From: Clostridiales bacterium
GTDB lineage: Bacteria; Bacillota; Clostridia; Oscillospirales; Oscillospiraceae
Length of the DNA stretch: 22,523 nt
Direction: 5' to 3'
Assembly: GCA_004555705.1 (NCBI GenBank)
Contig: SFHI01000045.1
Location: 1 to 22,523, forward strand
Part shown: piece after piece, positions 1 to 8,272 of the stretch
Layout of the letters: every line of letters begins with the position of its first letter
Numbering within the stretch: the stretch's first letter is position 1
The notes under the pieces: model-generated
Database searches by the model: none
What the model was told of the DNA's origin: nothing
What the model saw: the letters and a program-made list of their open reading frames with translations, nothing else
Program-made: the position numbers and the translations under genes

Positions 1-56
1 CATGTGAATACCGCTCTGCCAATCCGCTCTCTTCGCAAAGATGGCCTTTTGGCAAT

Positions 57-84
57 TTGACGATTAGGTCCAATGTTTTAAACT
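57..84 (+). promoter_or_regulatory. Candidate promoter of the giant surface protein gene
   Basis: TTGACG (57-62) is a 5/6 match to a -35 box. It is followed after 16 bases by TAAACT (79-84), a 4/6 match to a -10 box, in the AT-rich leader of the 2,402-codon gene. The -10 match is weak and other placements are possible, so this is only a candidate. Confidence 0.3.
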
Positions 85-157
85 AACACGAAAAATTTTC
101 AAAAAATCTGAACCCTTTTTGCTTTCTCAGCCGTCTTAATTAGTGTAAGGGAAATTG

Positions 158-173
158 AATGACCCGCGTCATT
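158..173 (+). promoter_or_regulatory. Small inverted repeat in the leader of the giant gene
   Basis: AATGAC (158-163) and GTCATT (168-173) are perfect complements around a CCGC loop, about 17 bases upstream of the AGGAGG ribosome binding site. It could be an operator or a leader hairpin. Nothing in the window tells these apart. Confidence 0.3.
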
Positions 174-204
174 TTATTTACTACCTCTAAAGGAGGAAAA
201 CAGT

Positions 205-3200
205 ATGAAGCATTCGTTACATACCCGTGTCCTGGCCCTGATTATGGCAATTGCCATCGTCCTGTCCACCGGCGTCCTGAATTCCGCCGGGTGGCTGCTG
301 GCCAGCGGCGGCCGGGGGAGCAGTGTGGAGGAAACCACCGAAACCGGCTCTACCCAGCCCTCTCAGGGCAGCTCCACCACGGAGACCCTGACTGTAGAAC
401 CCACGCCCCAATCCGGGGATACCACAGGTTCCACCGGGGAATCCACCGGGTCCGATCCCACGCAGACCTCTGAGGGAACCTCCGATCCCACACAGAGCTC
501 TGCGGGAACCTCCGATCCTACGCAAGACTCTGCCCCTTCGGAGTCCACAGAAGCCACAGAACCGCAGGCCAGCGTGAAGCTGACTGTGGTGCTTCGTGCT
601 GTCTACTCCGACGGCAAGGAGAGCCACATCATCACCAATGAGGATCTGGTGTTCTCCGGCGACGAGACCTCCAAGACCTTCGTGGCCGATATCCCCGCTG
701 TGGAGGGCTACACCTTCACCGTCAACATGACCCTGCGGGCCGACGGCAAGTACGAGACGGTTCTCTCCCGCCCCGACGCCGACGCCACCCGCACCATCGA
801 CGTGAACTACACCGCGGTGGAGCCCCAGGAGACCGAGCCTGAGGAGACCGAGCCTGAGGAGACCGAGCCCCTGCCCGAGGGCACCGTGAAGCGTACCGTC
901 AACGTGACCTTCACCGACCTGGGCGGCGTTATGGAAACCACCTTTGCCCAGTACACCGTGACCTTCACCCCCGAGGAGGAGACCAAGGACTTCACCTTCT
1001 CCGTCCCCGCTGTGGAGGGCTATATGGAGATCGTGGACGACGAGGCCTTCCTGGGCGACGGCAGCGGCAACTACACTGCCACCTTCACCCGTCCCGAGGC
1101 TGACGATACCTACGACGTGGAGGTTTTCTACCGCGCCGTGGAGAGCGTGGACCCCGACGAAATCGAGGACCCCGCGACCCCTGTTGCCACGTACAATTTC
1201 TATGTGGACGGGGAACTGAAGGACACCCAGTATGTGACCAACGGGGGCTCTGTCTACGCGCCCGCCTCTCCCGAGAAGGATGGCTACAAGTTCACCGGCT
1301 GGAAGTGCCGGGAGGACGAAAAATTCTTCACCGCCGGAACCGCTTCCGTCACTGCCACCACCACACTGAACTATGATGCGCAGTTTGAGCTTGTGTACTA
1401 CGTGTTCTTCCTGAACACGGAGGGTGTGGTCTGCGCCACCAAGGAGGGAACCAACGGCGCGGAGATTACCGCCGATGTTACCTTCCCCGTGGACGCCGAT
1501 CAGGCCATCACCGGCTGGTATACTGAGTCCGCTCTGACCAACCGGGTGGATTCCGTCATCCTGAACGGCGCCAATGTGACCCTGTACCCCAAGGTAGAGC
1601 GGGGCTACTGGATCACCTATAATGCCGACGGCGGCAGCTATACCGCCCCCGCCTTCGTGGCGCCCGGCACCAATACCGTGGAACCCGCCGAGCCCACCCG
1701 GGTTGGCTATACCTTCAAGGGCTGGTACAATGGGGATACTCAGTTTGCTTTCGGCAGCCAGCTGAAGGACAACATCACCCTCACCGCCAAGTGGGAGGGC
1801 AACGCCAATACCCAGTACACTGTGATTCACTGGCAGGAGAATGTGGACGATGATAAGTTCTCCTTTAAGGAATCCGAAACCAAGACCGGCACTACCGGTG
1901 ACTTGACAGCAGCCGCTGCCAAGTCCTACGATGGCTTCACTGTCCAGACCATCGAGCAGAAGTCCATCGCCGGTGACGGAAGCACCATCGTCAATGTGTA
2001 CTACAACCGGAATGAGTATAAAATTCTGTTCTACATCCTTAATTGTAATAATTGGATGCACTCCATATTTGGGGGGCATGATGAAAGTTGCTATCAAGTA
2101 GAGGATAATTTCACCATCACTGCCAAGTATGGTGCAAATATTCGTGACCAGTGGCCGGCTCGCTCTAACGGCAGCACAAACTGGTCTACCACGAAAGGCG
2201 GCAGTGGCCCCTATCAGGCAGGTATTGATGTAATGCCTCTGGGCGGCGCAACCTTCTATGTTCCCAGCAGCGAAAGCGACAGCTCCGCCAGTGCCAGCTA
2301 CTATGTTGAGATCCTGGAGGGAGAGACCGGGAGCGACCTGGTTACCGTCGGCGGAAAAACCTATAAGCTGGATCATGTCGACACGGTGATGATGGATAAC
2401 CCCTCCATTACCTGGAATGAGGACTTCTATGACATCACCGGCTTTACCAGAAATACAACCGACAGTACGAAGGACGGAAGCCGCTACAATGGCGCTAAGT
2501 TCTACTACTACCGCAACAGCTACGAGATCAAGTTTATCAATAACGGCTCTGTAGCGCACACGGTCACCAAACAGTACCAGGCAGACATCTCCGATGTATC
2601 TTACACTCCCACCCGTCCTGCGGGTATTCCTGCGGAGTACACCTTCGTGGGCTGGTACGACAATGAACTGGGCCAGGGCGAGGAGTATGTGTTCTCCGGC
2701 ACCATGCCTGCCAAGAGCATCACTGTCTACGCCAAGTGGGCTGCGCCCGAGTATGTGGGCACTGCCTACCTGACCATGGCCGGCGGCGATTCCGAGACCA
2801 TTGCCATTCCCTACGGCTCCAAGATCAATGAGGACGACCTGCCCACGGTCACTGTTCCCGAGGGCTACACCTGGAGAGGCTGGGCTGTGCGAAGCGGAAC
2901 TGCTCCCGACTACGTCTACACCCCCTTCAACTTCGACACCCTGATCTACGACGATATTACCCTCTATCCCTACTACACCAGCAACCAGTCCTTCAAAGTC
3001 ACTTATAACGCCAACGGCGGTACGGGTGATGTCCCTGAGGACAAGAAAGACTATGCCGACGGGTCCTACGCCGATGTCATGACCGCTTCCAAGCTGACCG
3101 CCCCCAAGGGCCAGGTGTTCCTGGGCTGGGGTACCGAGGAAAGCGGCGGCACCATCTATCAGCCCGGCGACAAGATTGCCGTCCATGACGCTAACATCAC

Positions 3201-6200
3201 CCTCTACGCCATCTGGGGCGATCAGGCCGGCAGCGCCAACCTGATCTATAATCCCAACGGCGGCAACGGTGAGATCAAGACCTACGTCCATAAGAATAAC
3301 GAGACCGTTCTGCTGCAGAGCGCCAGTGCCCTTGGCTTCACCCGCCCCGGCTACGACTTCGCGGGCTGGAGCGAGTCCTCCTCTGCCACCACAGCCCAGT
3401 ACGCCCCCGGCGCTTCTATCCTGGTGACCAACAGCTCCGACAACGTGCTCTTCGCCGTGTGGGAACCGATTCCCATCACCGTCACCTATACGGTCGAAGG
3501 AAACGGCAGTGTGACCAACACTTCCGACACCCTGGCCGCTGATGGCGACTCCATGGATGGCCCCTTCCAAGGCAGCACTGCCACTCCGAACACCAATTAC
3601 AAGTTCGTGGGCTGGTACAAGGGGGACACCCTGGTATCCAGTGCCGCAGCTCTGGACCTGGCCACCGTAAAGGCCAACCTGAATACCACCACCGACGGTG
3701 TGTATGCCGATACCACCTTCACCGCCAAGTTCGAGCTGGATGTGGCCGACTACACCGTGCGCTATGTCTGGAACGGAGTGCAAATCGCTGACCCCAAGAC
3801 CGTAACCGGCACCACCATCGGTACCAAGGTTACCGAGACCCCCGTCACCGTTTCCGGCTACACGCCCACGGTAACCTCCGTTACCGTAAACACCACCGCG
3901 GATACGATCATCACCATTGAGTACTATAAGAATGTAGTCCTCACCGCCAACTCCGATACCGTAACCTACGACGGAAAGTCCCATTCCGTCAGCGGCTTCA
4001 CCGTAGCCGCTCAGGTTGGTGACCCCTCCTCCGCATCCGACGCCAGCTTCCCCGACATCCAGGTAGGCGCCACCGGCACCACCGCAGGCACCTATCCCGC
4101 CAACTTCCCCGAGGGCAACGTACCCGAGGGCATCGTAGGCACCGTGGACGGCACTGGCAAGTACATTGTCGTCACCGCGAATAACGGCAAGCTGGTCATT
4201 ACGAAGAGCAGCGCTTTGACTGTCACTGCAACAGGCTACGAAGGCAACTATGATGCCGCAGCCCATGTTGGAACGGTGACTGTGAATGTGACCGAAGGAA
4301 CCACTCTGTACTACAAGGTGGGAGATGGCGAGTGGACTACGGAAGCACCCACCATCACCAATGTGGGCACTGTGAATGTGACGGTTAAGGCGACCAACCC
4401 CAACTATGAGGATGCGACCGATACCTACACGCTGAAGGTTACCCCGCGTGCTGTGACCGTGACGGGCGACGGCTGGGATACTGACCAGAAGTACACCGGC
4501 ACCGAGTACAGCAAGGACACCTACACCTTCAACAACGTGGTTGAGAGCCAGACGGCAACCATCAGCTACAGCATCAAGGGCAAGGTAATGTCCGGCACGA
4601 CCGATGTGACCGCGAACTACACCCTGACGACGAAGACCCCCGGCACTCTGCGCATTGTGAAGTCCGCCATTGCGGATTACGTGACGCTGACTCCGAATCC
4701 CGTGGTGAAGACCTATGACGCAGCCACCTACACCGCCGGAACCGCGACCGCTGTGGATACGAACGGCAACGCGGTGAAGATCGAGTACCAGAAGGCGAAC
4801 GGCGACTGGACGGAGGATCCCACGGAAATCACCGCGACCAACGTTGCGGACAGCATGACCGTGAATGTGCGTGCCAGCGTGGAAGGCTGCTACGAGGGCT
4901 ACCCGCGGCCTGTGACCCTGACCTCCGCGACGGACAGCAAGGAGTACGACGGCACTCCGCTGACTGCGGAAAGTGTGACCGTCTCCGCGACCACGGAGAC
5001 CAGCGGCTTCGTGGCCGGTGAAGGCGTGGACAGCTATCAGAACTTCGCCTCCGTCATGCTGCCCAACGAAACCGCCGACAACACCTTCGAGTACACTCTG
5101 AAGGCGGGCACCAAGGCCAGCAACTACGACATCAAGGTGGTGCCGGGAACTCTGACCATCAATCCGAGAACCGAGCTTTATGCCATCACTGTGACGGCTA
5201 ACTCCGGAAGCCGTGAGTACGATGCGACACCCTTCACCGTAAGCGGCTTTGCATCCATCACGGGCGACGAAATCACCGGCAATGCAGCGGATATGACCTT
5301 CACCCTCAACGGCAAGACCTTCACCATCTCCGGCATTTCTGCCAGCCGCACCGAGACCCATGTGAATCCCGTGAACCAGGCGGGGGTGGATGTGCGTCCC
5401 TACACCGGCTATGAGGTTGCTGTGGAAGGTCTGGAAGGAGAGAACGCAACGCTGCTCATCAGTGATGAGAACGGCAACAATGTGACATCCCAGTTCAGCG
5501 TAACCCCGGAGAATGGCACCCTGCTTATCACACCCAGAAGAGTGACCCTGATCTCCGGGTCGGCTTCCAAGAAGTACGACAAGTTGCCTCTGACCAACGG
5601 GGATGTGACGGTTAAAGCGGGCACCAGCTTTGCCAACGGTGACGGCTTTACGGCCAATGTCACCGGCAGCCAGACCCGGATTGGTTCCAGCGAAAACAAG
5701 TTCACCTACCAGCTCACCGGCGGCGCCGATCCTCAGGACTACAGCATCGAGTATGTCTACGGCACCCTGACGGTAACGCCTCCCGACGATTACGAGATCG
5801 TGGAGAAGACCCATACCGAAGCCAAATACGGCCTGGGCGATGAGATCACCTTCACCATCACCGTGGAGAACATTTTCGATACGGATGCCACCGTGACCAT
5901 CACCGAGCAGGAGGGCGTGGAGTTCCTGGATGCCAGCGGCAACAAGATCGGGAATAGCTATCCGGAAACCACCCTCGCAGCCGGCGCTAAGCTCACCATC
6001 GAGGCGGTCTACACCGTGCAGGAGAAGGACCTGCTGAACAGCTCCTTCACCAACAACGTGTCCGTGACCATCAAAGCCACCGTGGACGGGACGCCTTATG
6101 AGGGCGAGGATGAGACCTCTGACGAGGTGGATGATCTGGATGATCCCAAGCCTGAGCTCACCGTGGAAAAGACCGTAACCTCCAACCCGGAGTATCCCGA

Positions 6201-7413
6201 ACTGGGCTACCACACCGGTGAGGACATCGTCTACCAGATCGTGGTGACGAACACCGGCAACCTGACCATCAGCAACATCCAGGTGTCCGATCTGATCTCC
6301 ATCGCGGAGAATCCCGTTGACCTGACTCTGGAGGGCTTCAACGGCACCCTGGCTCCCGAAGAATCCGTAACCTTCACCTTCACCCACACGGTTGTGGAAG
6401 AGGACCTGGGCAAGACCATCGGCAACAAGGCCACTGCCACCGGTACCAACCCCACCGAGGATGAGGACTACGAAGGCGAGAAGATTCCCACTCCGGAAGC
6501 CGAGGATGAAGCAGAGGACGTTAAGACCGAAGCCATCCGTCATGAGCTGTCGATCACCAAGGAGATCACCAACCCGAAGGACATCTACAAGCTCCAGACG
6601 CCTATCCAGTACCAGATCGTGATCGCCAACACCGGCAACGTGACCGAGCGGAATGTGACCGTGGAGGATCTGATGATCAATGCGGCCCACACCAGCATCC
6701 GGTTCAAGTTCACGGACCTGGCCGGCGGAACCCTGGTGGACGGCAAGGTGGTGTTCGCCTCCCTGGCTCCCGGCGAATCCCGGGTCATCTCCTGCGAGTA
6801 CAAGATCGGCAGCGGTGACGAGACCAACGTGGTCGGCAACAAGGCTACCGTAACCTCCGACACCGTGGAAACCGTTACCAGCAATACGGTGGAGGCCCAG
6901 GTGGAAACCCAGTATGAGCTGTTCATCATCTACGTGGATGAAAACTGGAAGGTGGTTTCTCCCAACTACTGGTCCAAGATGAGTGTGGGCGACCACTACT
7001 CCATCACCTCTCCCGTGGTGGATGGCTACACCGCCAACCGGAAGGTAGTCATGTCCGGCGAGGACGGCATGCCTGCCAAGGATGTGTGGGAATACGTCAT
7101 CTACACCAAGAATCCGGAAGAACCCACCGAGCCCACCATCGAGACCGATCCCACCGATCCCGGCGATACCACTCCCACCGAACCCACCTACGACCTGACC
7201 CCGCTGCCCGATGAAAAGACGCCTCTGGCGGATGTGGAACTGGAAGGCGACCATACCTGCTGCCTGATGCACTTCCTGATTATGCTGGTCAGCATGATCC
7301 TGCTGGGCTTCTACACCAGCGACCGGAAGAAGCTCCAGAAGAGCATCTTCGAGCTGAAGAGGGCCCTGAAGAACGAAGGCGTAACGGTCGGCTCCGATGA
7401 CAAGAAAGCGTAA
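205..7413 (+). CDS. Giant secreted, membrane-anchored multi-repeat surface protein (adhesin-like)
   Basis: This gene encodes 2,402 residues. The ATG at 205 follows a strong AGGAGG (191-196) by 8 bases. Residues 1 to about 32 form a signal peptide with a basic start and long hydrophobic core. A Ser/Thr/Pro/Glu-rich stalk follows (about 36-122, with TSDPTQ repeats), then two related beta modules (about 123-208 and 226-313, each with an AVEGY motif) joined by an ETEPE-repeat spacer. Residues about 330-1240 are InlB B-repeat/Flg_new-like modules with GYxFxGWY and YNANGG motifs. Residues about 1240-1860 resemble MBG-type modules (KxYDGTPL, GTLTI). Residues about 1861-2235 hold three DUF11-like modules (VTNTGN, GNKATVT), followed by a MucBP-like module. 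A membrane helix (about 2352-2372) and a K/E-rich cytoplasmic tail end the protein. The likely role is adhesion or cell-surface display; no ligand can be inferred. The usual LPXTG is absent: PLADVELEGDH stands where a sorting signal would be. The two small membrane protein genes downstream probably share its transcript. Confidence 0.9.
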   Translation: MKHSLHTRVLALIMAIAIVLSTGVLNSAGWLLASGGRGSSVEETTETGSTQPSQGSSTTETLTVEPTPQSGDTTGSTGESTGSDPTQTSEGTSDPTQSSAGTSDPTQDSAPSESTEATEPQASVKLTVVLRAVYSDGKESHIITNEDLVFSGDETSKTFVADIPAVEGYTFTVNMTLRADGKYETVLSRPDADATRTIDVNYTAVEPQETEPEETEPEETEPLPEGTVKRTVNVTFTDLGGVMETTFAQYTVTFTPEEETKDFTFSVPAVEGYMEIVDDEAFLGDGSGNYTATFTRPEADDTYDVEVFYRAVESVDPDEIEDPATPVATYNFYVDGELKDTQYVTNGGSVYAPASPEKDGYKFTGWKCREDEKFFTAGTASVTATTTLNYDAQFELVYYVFFLNTEGVVCATKEGTNGAEITADVTFPVDADQAITGWYTESALTNRVDSVILNGANVTLYPKVERGYWITYNADGGSYTAPAFVAPGTNTVEPAEPTRVGYTFKGWYNGDTQFAFGSQLKDNITLTAKWEGNANTQYTVIHWQENVDDDKFSFKESETKTGTTGDLTAAAAKSYDGFTVQTIEQKSIAGDGSTIVNVYYNRNEYKILFYILNCNNWMHSIFGGHDESCYQVEDNFTITAKYGANIRDQWPARSNGSTNWSTTKGGSGPYQAGIDVMPLGGATFYVPSSESDSSASASYYVEILEGETGSDLVTVGGKTYKLDHVDTVMMDNPSITWNEDFYDITGFTRNTTDSTKDGSRYNGAKFYYYRNSYEIKFINNGSVAHTVTKQYQADISDVSYTPTRPAGIPAEYTFVGWYDNELGQGEEYVFSGTMPAKSITVYAKWAAPEYVGTAYLTMAGGDSETIAIPYGSKINEDDLPTVTVPEGYTWRGWAVRSGTAPDYVYTPFNFDTLIYDDITLYPYYTSNQSFKVTYNANGGTGDVPEDKKDYADGSYADVMTASKLTAPKGQVFLGWGTEESGGTIYQPGDKIAVHDANITLYAIWGDQAGSANLIYNPNGGNGEIKTYVHKNNETVLLQSASALGFTRPGYDFAGWSESSSATTAQYAPGASILVTNSSDNVLFAVWEPIPITVTYTVEGNGSVTNTSDTLAADGDSMDGPFQGSTATPNTNYKFVGWYKGDTLVSSAAALDLATVKANLNTTTDGVYADTTFTAKFELDVADYTVRYVWNGVQIADPKTVTGTTIGTKVTETPVTVSGYTPTVTSVTVNTTADTIITIEYYKNVVLTANSDTVTYDGKSHSVSGFTVAAQVGDPSSASDASFPDIQVGATGTTAGTYPANFPEGNVPEGIVGTVDGTGKYIVVTANNGKLVITKSSALTVTATGYEGNYDAAAHVGTVTVNVTEGTTLYYKVGDGEWTTEAPTITNVGTVNVTVKATNPNYEDATDTYTLKVTPRAVTVTGDGWDTDQKYTGTEYSKDTYTFNNVVESQTATISYSIKGKVMSGTTDVTANYTLTTKTPGTLRIVKSAIADYVTLTPNPVVKTYDAATYTAGTATAVDTNGNAVKIEYQKANGDWTEDPTEITATNVADSMTVNVRASVEGCYEGYPRPVTLTSATDSKEYDGTPLTAESVTVSATTETSGFVAGEGVDSYQNFASVMLPNETADNTFEYTLKAGTKASNYDIKVVPGTLTINPRTELYAITVTANSGSREYDATPFTVSGFASITGDEITGNAADMTFTLNGKTFTISGISASRTETHVNPVNQAGVDVRPYTGYEVAVEGLEGENATLLISDENGNNVTSQFSVTPENGTLLITPRRVTLISGSASKKYDKLPLTNGDVTVKAGTSFANGDGFTANVTGSQTRIGSSENKFTYQLTGGADPQDYSIEYVYGTLTVTPPDDYEIVEKTHTEAKYGLGDEITFTITVENIFDTDATVTITEQEGVEFLDASGNKIGNSYPETTLAAGAKLTIEAVYTVQEKDLLNSSFTNNVSVTIKATVDGTPYEGEDETSDEVDDLDDPKPELTVEKTVTSNPEYPELGYHTGEDIVYQIVVTNTGNLTISNIQVSDLISIAENPVDLTLEGFNGTLAPEESVTFTFTHTVVEEDLGKTIGNKATATGTNPTEDEDYEGEKIPTPEAEDEAEDVKTEAIRHELSITKEITNPKDIYKLQTPIQYQIVIANTGNVTERNVTVEDLMINAAHTSIRFKFTDLAGGTLVDGKVVFASLAPGESRVISCEYKIGSGDETNVVGNKATVTSDTVETVTSNTVEAQVETQYELFIIYVDENWKVVSPNYWSKMSVGDHYSITSPVVDGYTANRKVVMSGEDGMPAKDVWEYVIYTKNPEEPTEPTIETDPTDPGDTTPTEPTYDLTPLPDEKTPLADVELEGDHTCCLMHFLIMLVSMILLGFYTSDRKKLQKSIFELKRALKNEGVTVGSDDKKA

Positions 7414-7448
7414 GCGTTTGGCAAGCTAACAGAAATGAGGTATGAGCT

Positions 7449-7640
7449 ATGATTCAACAGTTGTATATGTTCGACCACAATGTGCTGCACATCTGCTTCT
7501 GGACATTGCCTGCCATTATCGTCGGAGTGGTGATGATCGTCATGGCAGTGGTTCACAACCGGAATCAGAAAAAGCGTCAGAAGGAGTTTGACGAGGAAAT
7601 GAACCCCGGCTCCGACGCACCCAAAACCGTACAGGCGTAA
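7449..7640 (+). CDS. Small single-pass membrane protein, first of two after the giant gene
   Basis: The product has 63 residues. GAGG (7437-7440) lies 8 bases before the ATG, and the gene begins only 35 bases after the giant gene stops, so co-transcription is likely. Residues about 12-36 form one hydrophobic helix that starts with HICFW. It is followed by a basic stretch (HNRNQKKRQKEF) and an acidic, probably cytoplasmic tail. I do not recognise a named family. The layout (His and Cys/Trp at the outer membrane face, helix, charged K/E tail) matches both the next gene and the last 50 residues of the giant protein. A role as assembly partner or membrane adaptor of that protein is inference. Confidence 0.75.
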   Translation: MIQQLYMFDHNVLHICFWTLPAIIVGVVMIVMAVVHNRNQKKRQKEFDEEMNPGSDAPKTVQA

Positions 7641-7649
7641 AACAGTCGC

Positions 7650-7676
7650 CCCGTCCCCCGGCTTACGGGGGACGGG
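7650..7676 (+). other. Strong intercistronic hairpin between the two small membrane protein genes
   Basis: CCCGTCCCCCG (7650-7660) pairs perfectly with CGGGGGACGGG (7666-7676) around a five-base loop. No T-tract follows, so it is not a typical intrinsic terminator. It may slow 3'-exonucleases or attenuate expression of the last gene. Confidence 0.6.
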
Positions 7677-7702
7677 AGTAGAAAAGGAAGGCGGAATTCA
7701 AA

Positions 7703-7891
7703 ATGGCATTTCTTCTGCAACATACCCGCTTGGGCTTCTGCTGGCTGGATCTGATCGCTCTGGCGGTTCTGCTCGTGGTGATTGGTGTGTTCATCTACCA
7801 GCACCGCAAGCTGAAAAAGCAGGAAAAGGAGCTCCAGGAACAGCTCTCCGTCATCTACGCGGACAAGACCGTGGAAGCGGAAAAGAAGTAA
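7703..7891 (+). CDS. Small single-pass membrane protein, second of two after the giant gene
   Basis: The product has 62 residues, with the purine-rich ribosome binding site AAGGAAGGCGG (7684-7694) about 8 bases before the ATG. Residues about 12-35 form one membrane helix preceded by GFCW. A highly charged tail (YQHRKLKKQEKELQEQL) with coiled-coil character follows. No named family is recognised. The His/Cys/Trp boundary, helix and K/E tail resemble the preceding 63-residue protein and the C-terminus of the giant protein, which suggests distant paralogy or convergent design for one membrane complex. It is the last gene before a strong terminator at 7902-7933. Confidence 0.72.
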   Translation: MAFLLQHTRLGFCWLDLIALAVLLVVIGVFIYQHRKLKKQEKELQEQLSVIYADKTVEAEKK

Positions 7892-7901
7892 TCCCAATAA
7901 C

Positions 7902-7933
7902 AAACCCCTTCGCCCAAAAGGCGAAGGGGTTTT
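7902..7933 (+). terminator. Intrinsic terminator of the surface cluster
   Basis: CCCCTTCGCC (7905-7914) pairs with GGCGAAGGGG (7920-7929) around CAAAA. An A-run precedes the stem and TTTT follows it. It starts 10 bases after the stop of the 62-residue gene. Confidence 0.92.
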
Positions 7934-7958
7934 GCTATGGAAAGGGAGAGGGCAACGA

Positions 7959-8149
7959 TCAATTGGTGTTTGCAGATTCACGAACGCACGTCGTCCTTAC
8001 TGTAGGGGAGGCATTGATGCCTCCCGTGGCGCGGTACGTTTTCGCCGATACGTTTCAGAATATTGGAACGTTCCACCGCCGGGAGGCATCAATGCCTCCC
8101 CTACAGTGTTTTTAGGCGCTTTCAAAACAGCCCTACAAATACCAATTTG
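7959..8149. repeat. Class 2 intergenic inverted-repeat element
   Basis: The outer ends are AATTGGTGTTTG (7961-7972) and CAAATACCAATTTG (8136-8149), inverted with a few mismatches. Inside lie two perfect 28-base inverted arms (7999-8026 and 8080-8107). Each arm is itself nearly palindromic (GGGAGGCAT, two bases, ATGCCTCCC), and they flank an AT-rich centre of about 53 bases. No gene is visible in the 7,892-8,272 gap beyond this element and two terminators. It is MITE-like: too short to encode a transposase. Confidence 0.85.
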
Positions 8150-8227
8150 CGGGCTTCGACGCAATGCGGATAAGCACAAAAACTGCAATGCACCCGGGAA
8201 AACCGTGTGGCGTATCCCGGAAAGCTG

Positions 8228-8267
8228 AAATCGCCGCCTCTTCGCGCAGGAGAAGGGGCGGCGAAAG
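8228..8267 (-). terminator. Probable terminator of ricT
   Basis: TCGCCGCC (8231-8238) is complementary to GGCGGCGA (8257-8264), with further CTTC/GAAG pairing inside. It lies just beyond the ricT stop on the minus strand. The T-tract on that strand is short (TTT), so termination may be weak. Confidence 0.6.
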
Positions 8268-8272
8268 GATTA

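Noticed and set aside
217..7272. A 2,351-codon open frame on the minus strand opposite the giant surface gene
   Set aside because: Its translation is a low-complexity Gly/His/Val/Leu mix with no domains. The plus-strand protein has a signal peptide, recognisable modules and a ribosome binding site. The open antisense frame follows from strong GC-ending codon bias, which avoids reverse-strand stops.
7932..8228. A 98-codon plus-strand frame after the surface cluster
   Set aside because: It starts beyond a strong terminator, runs through the class 2 repeat and lacks a ribosome binding site or recognisable residues.
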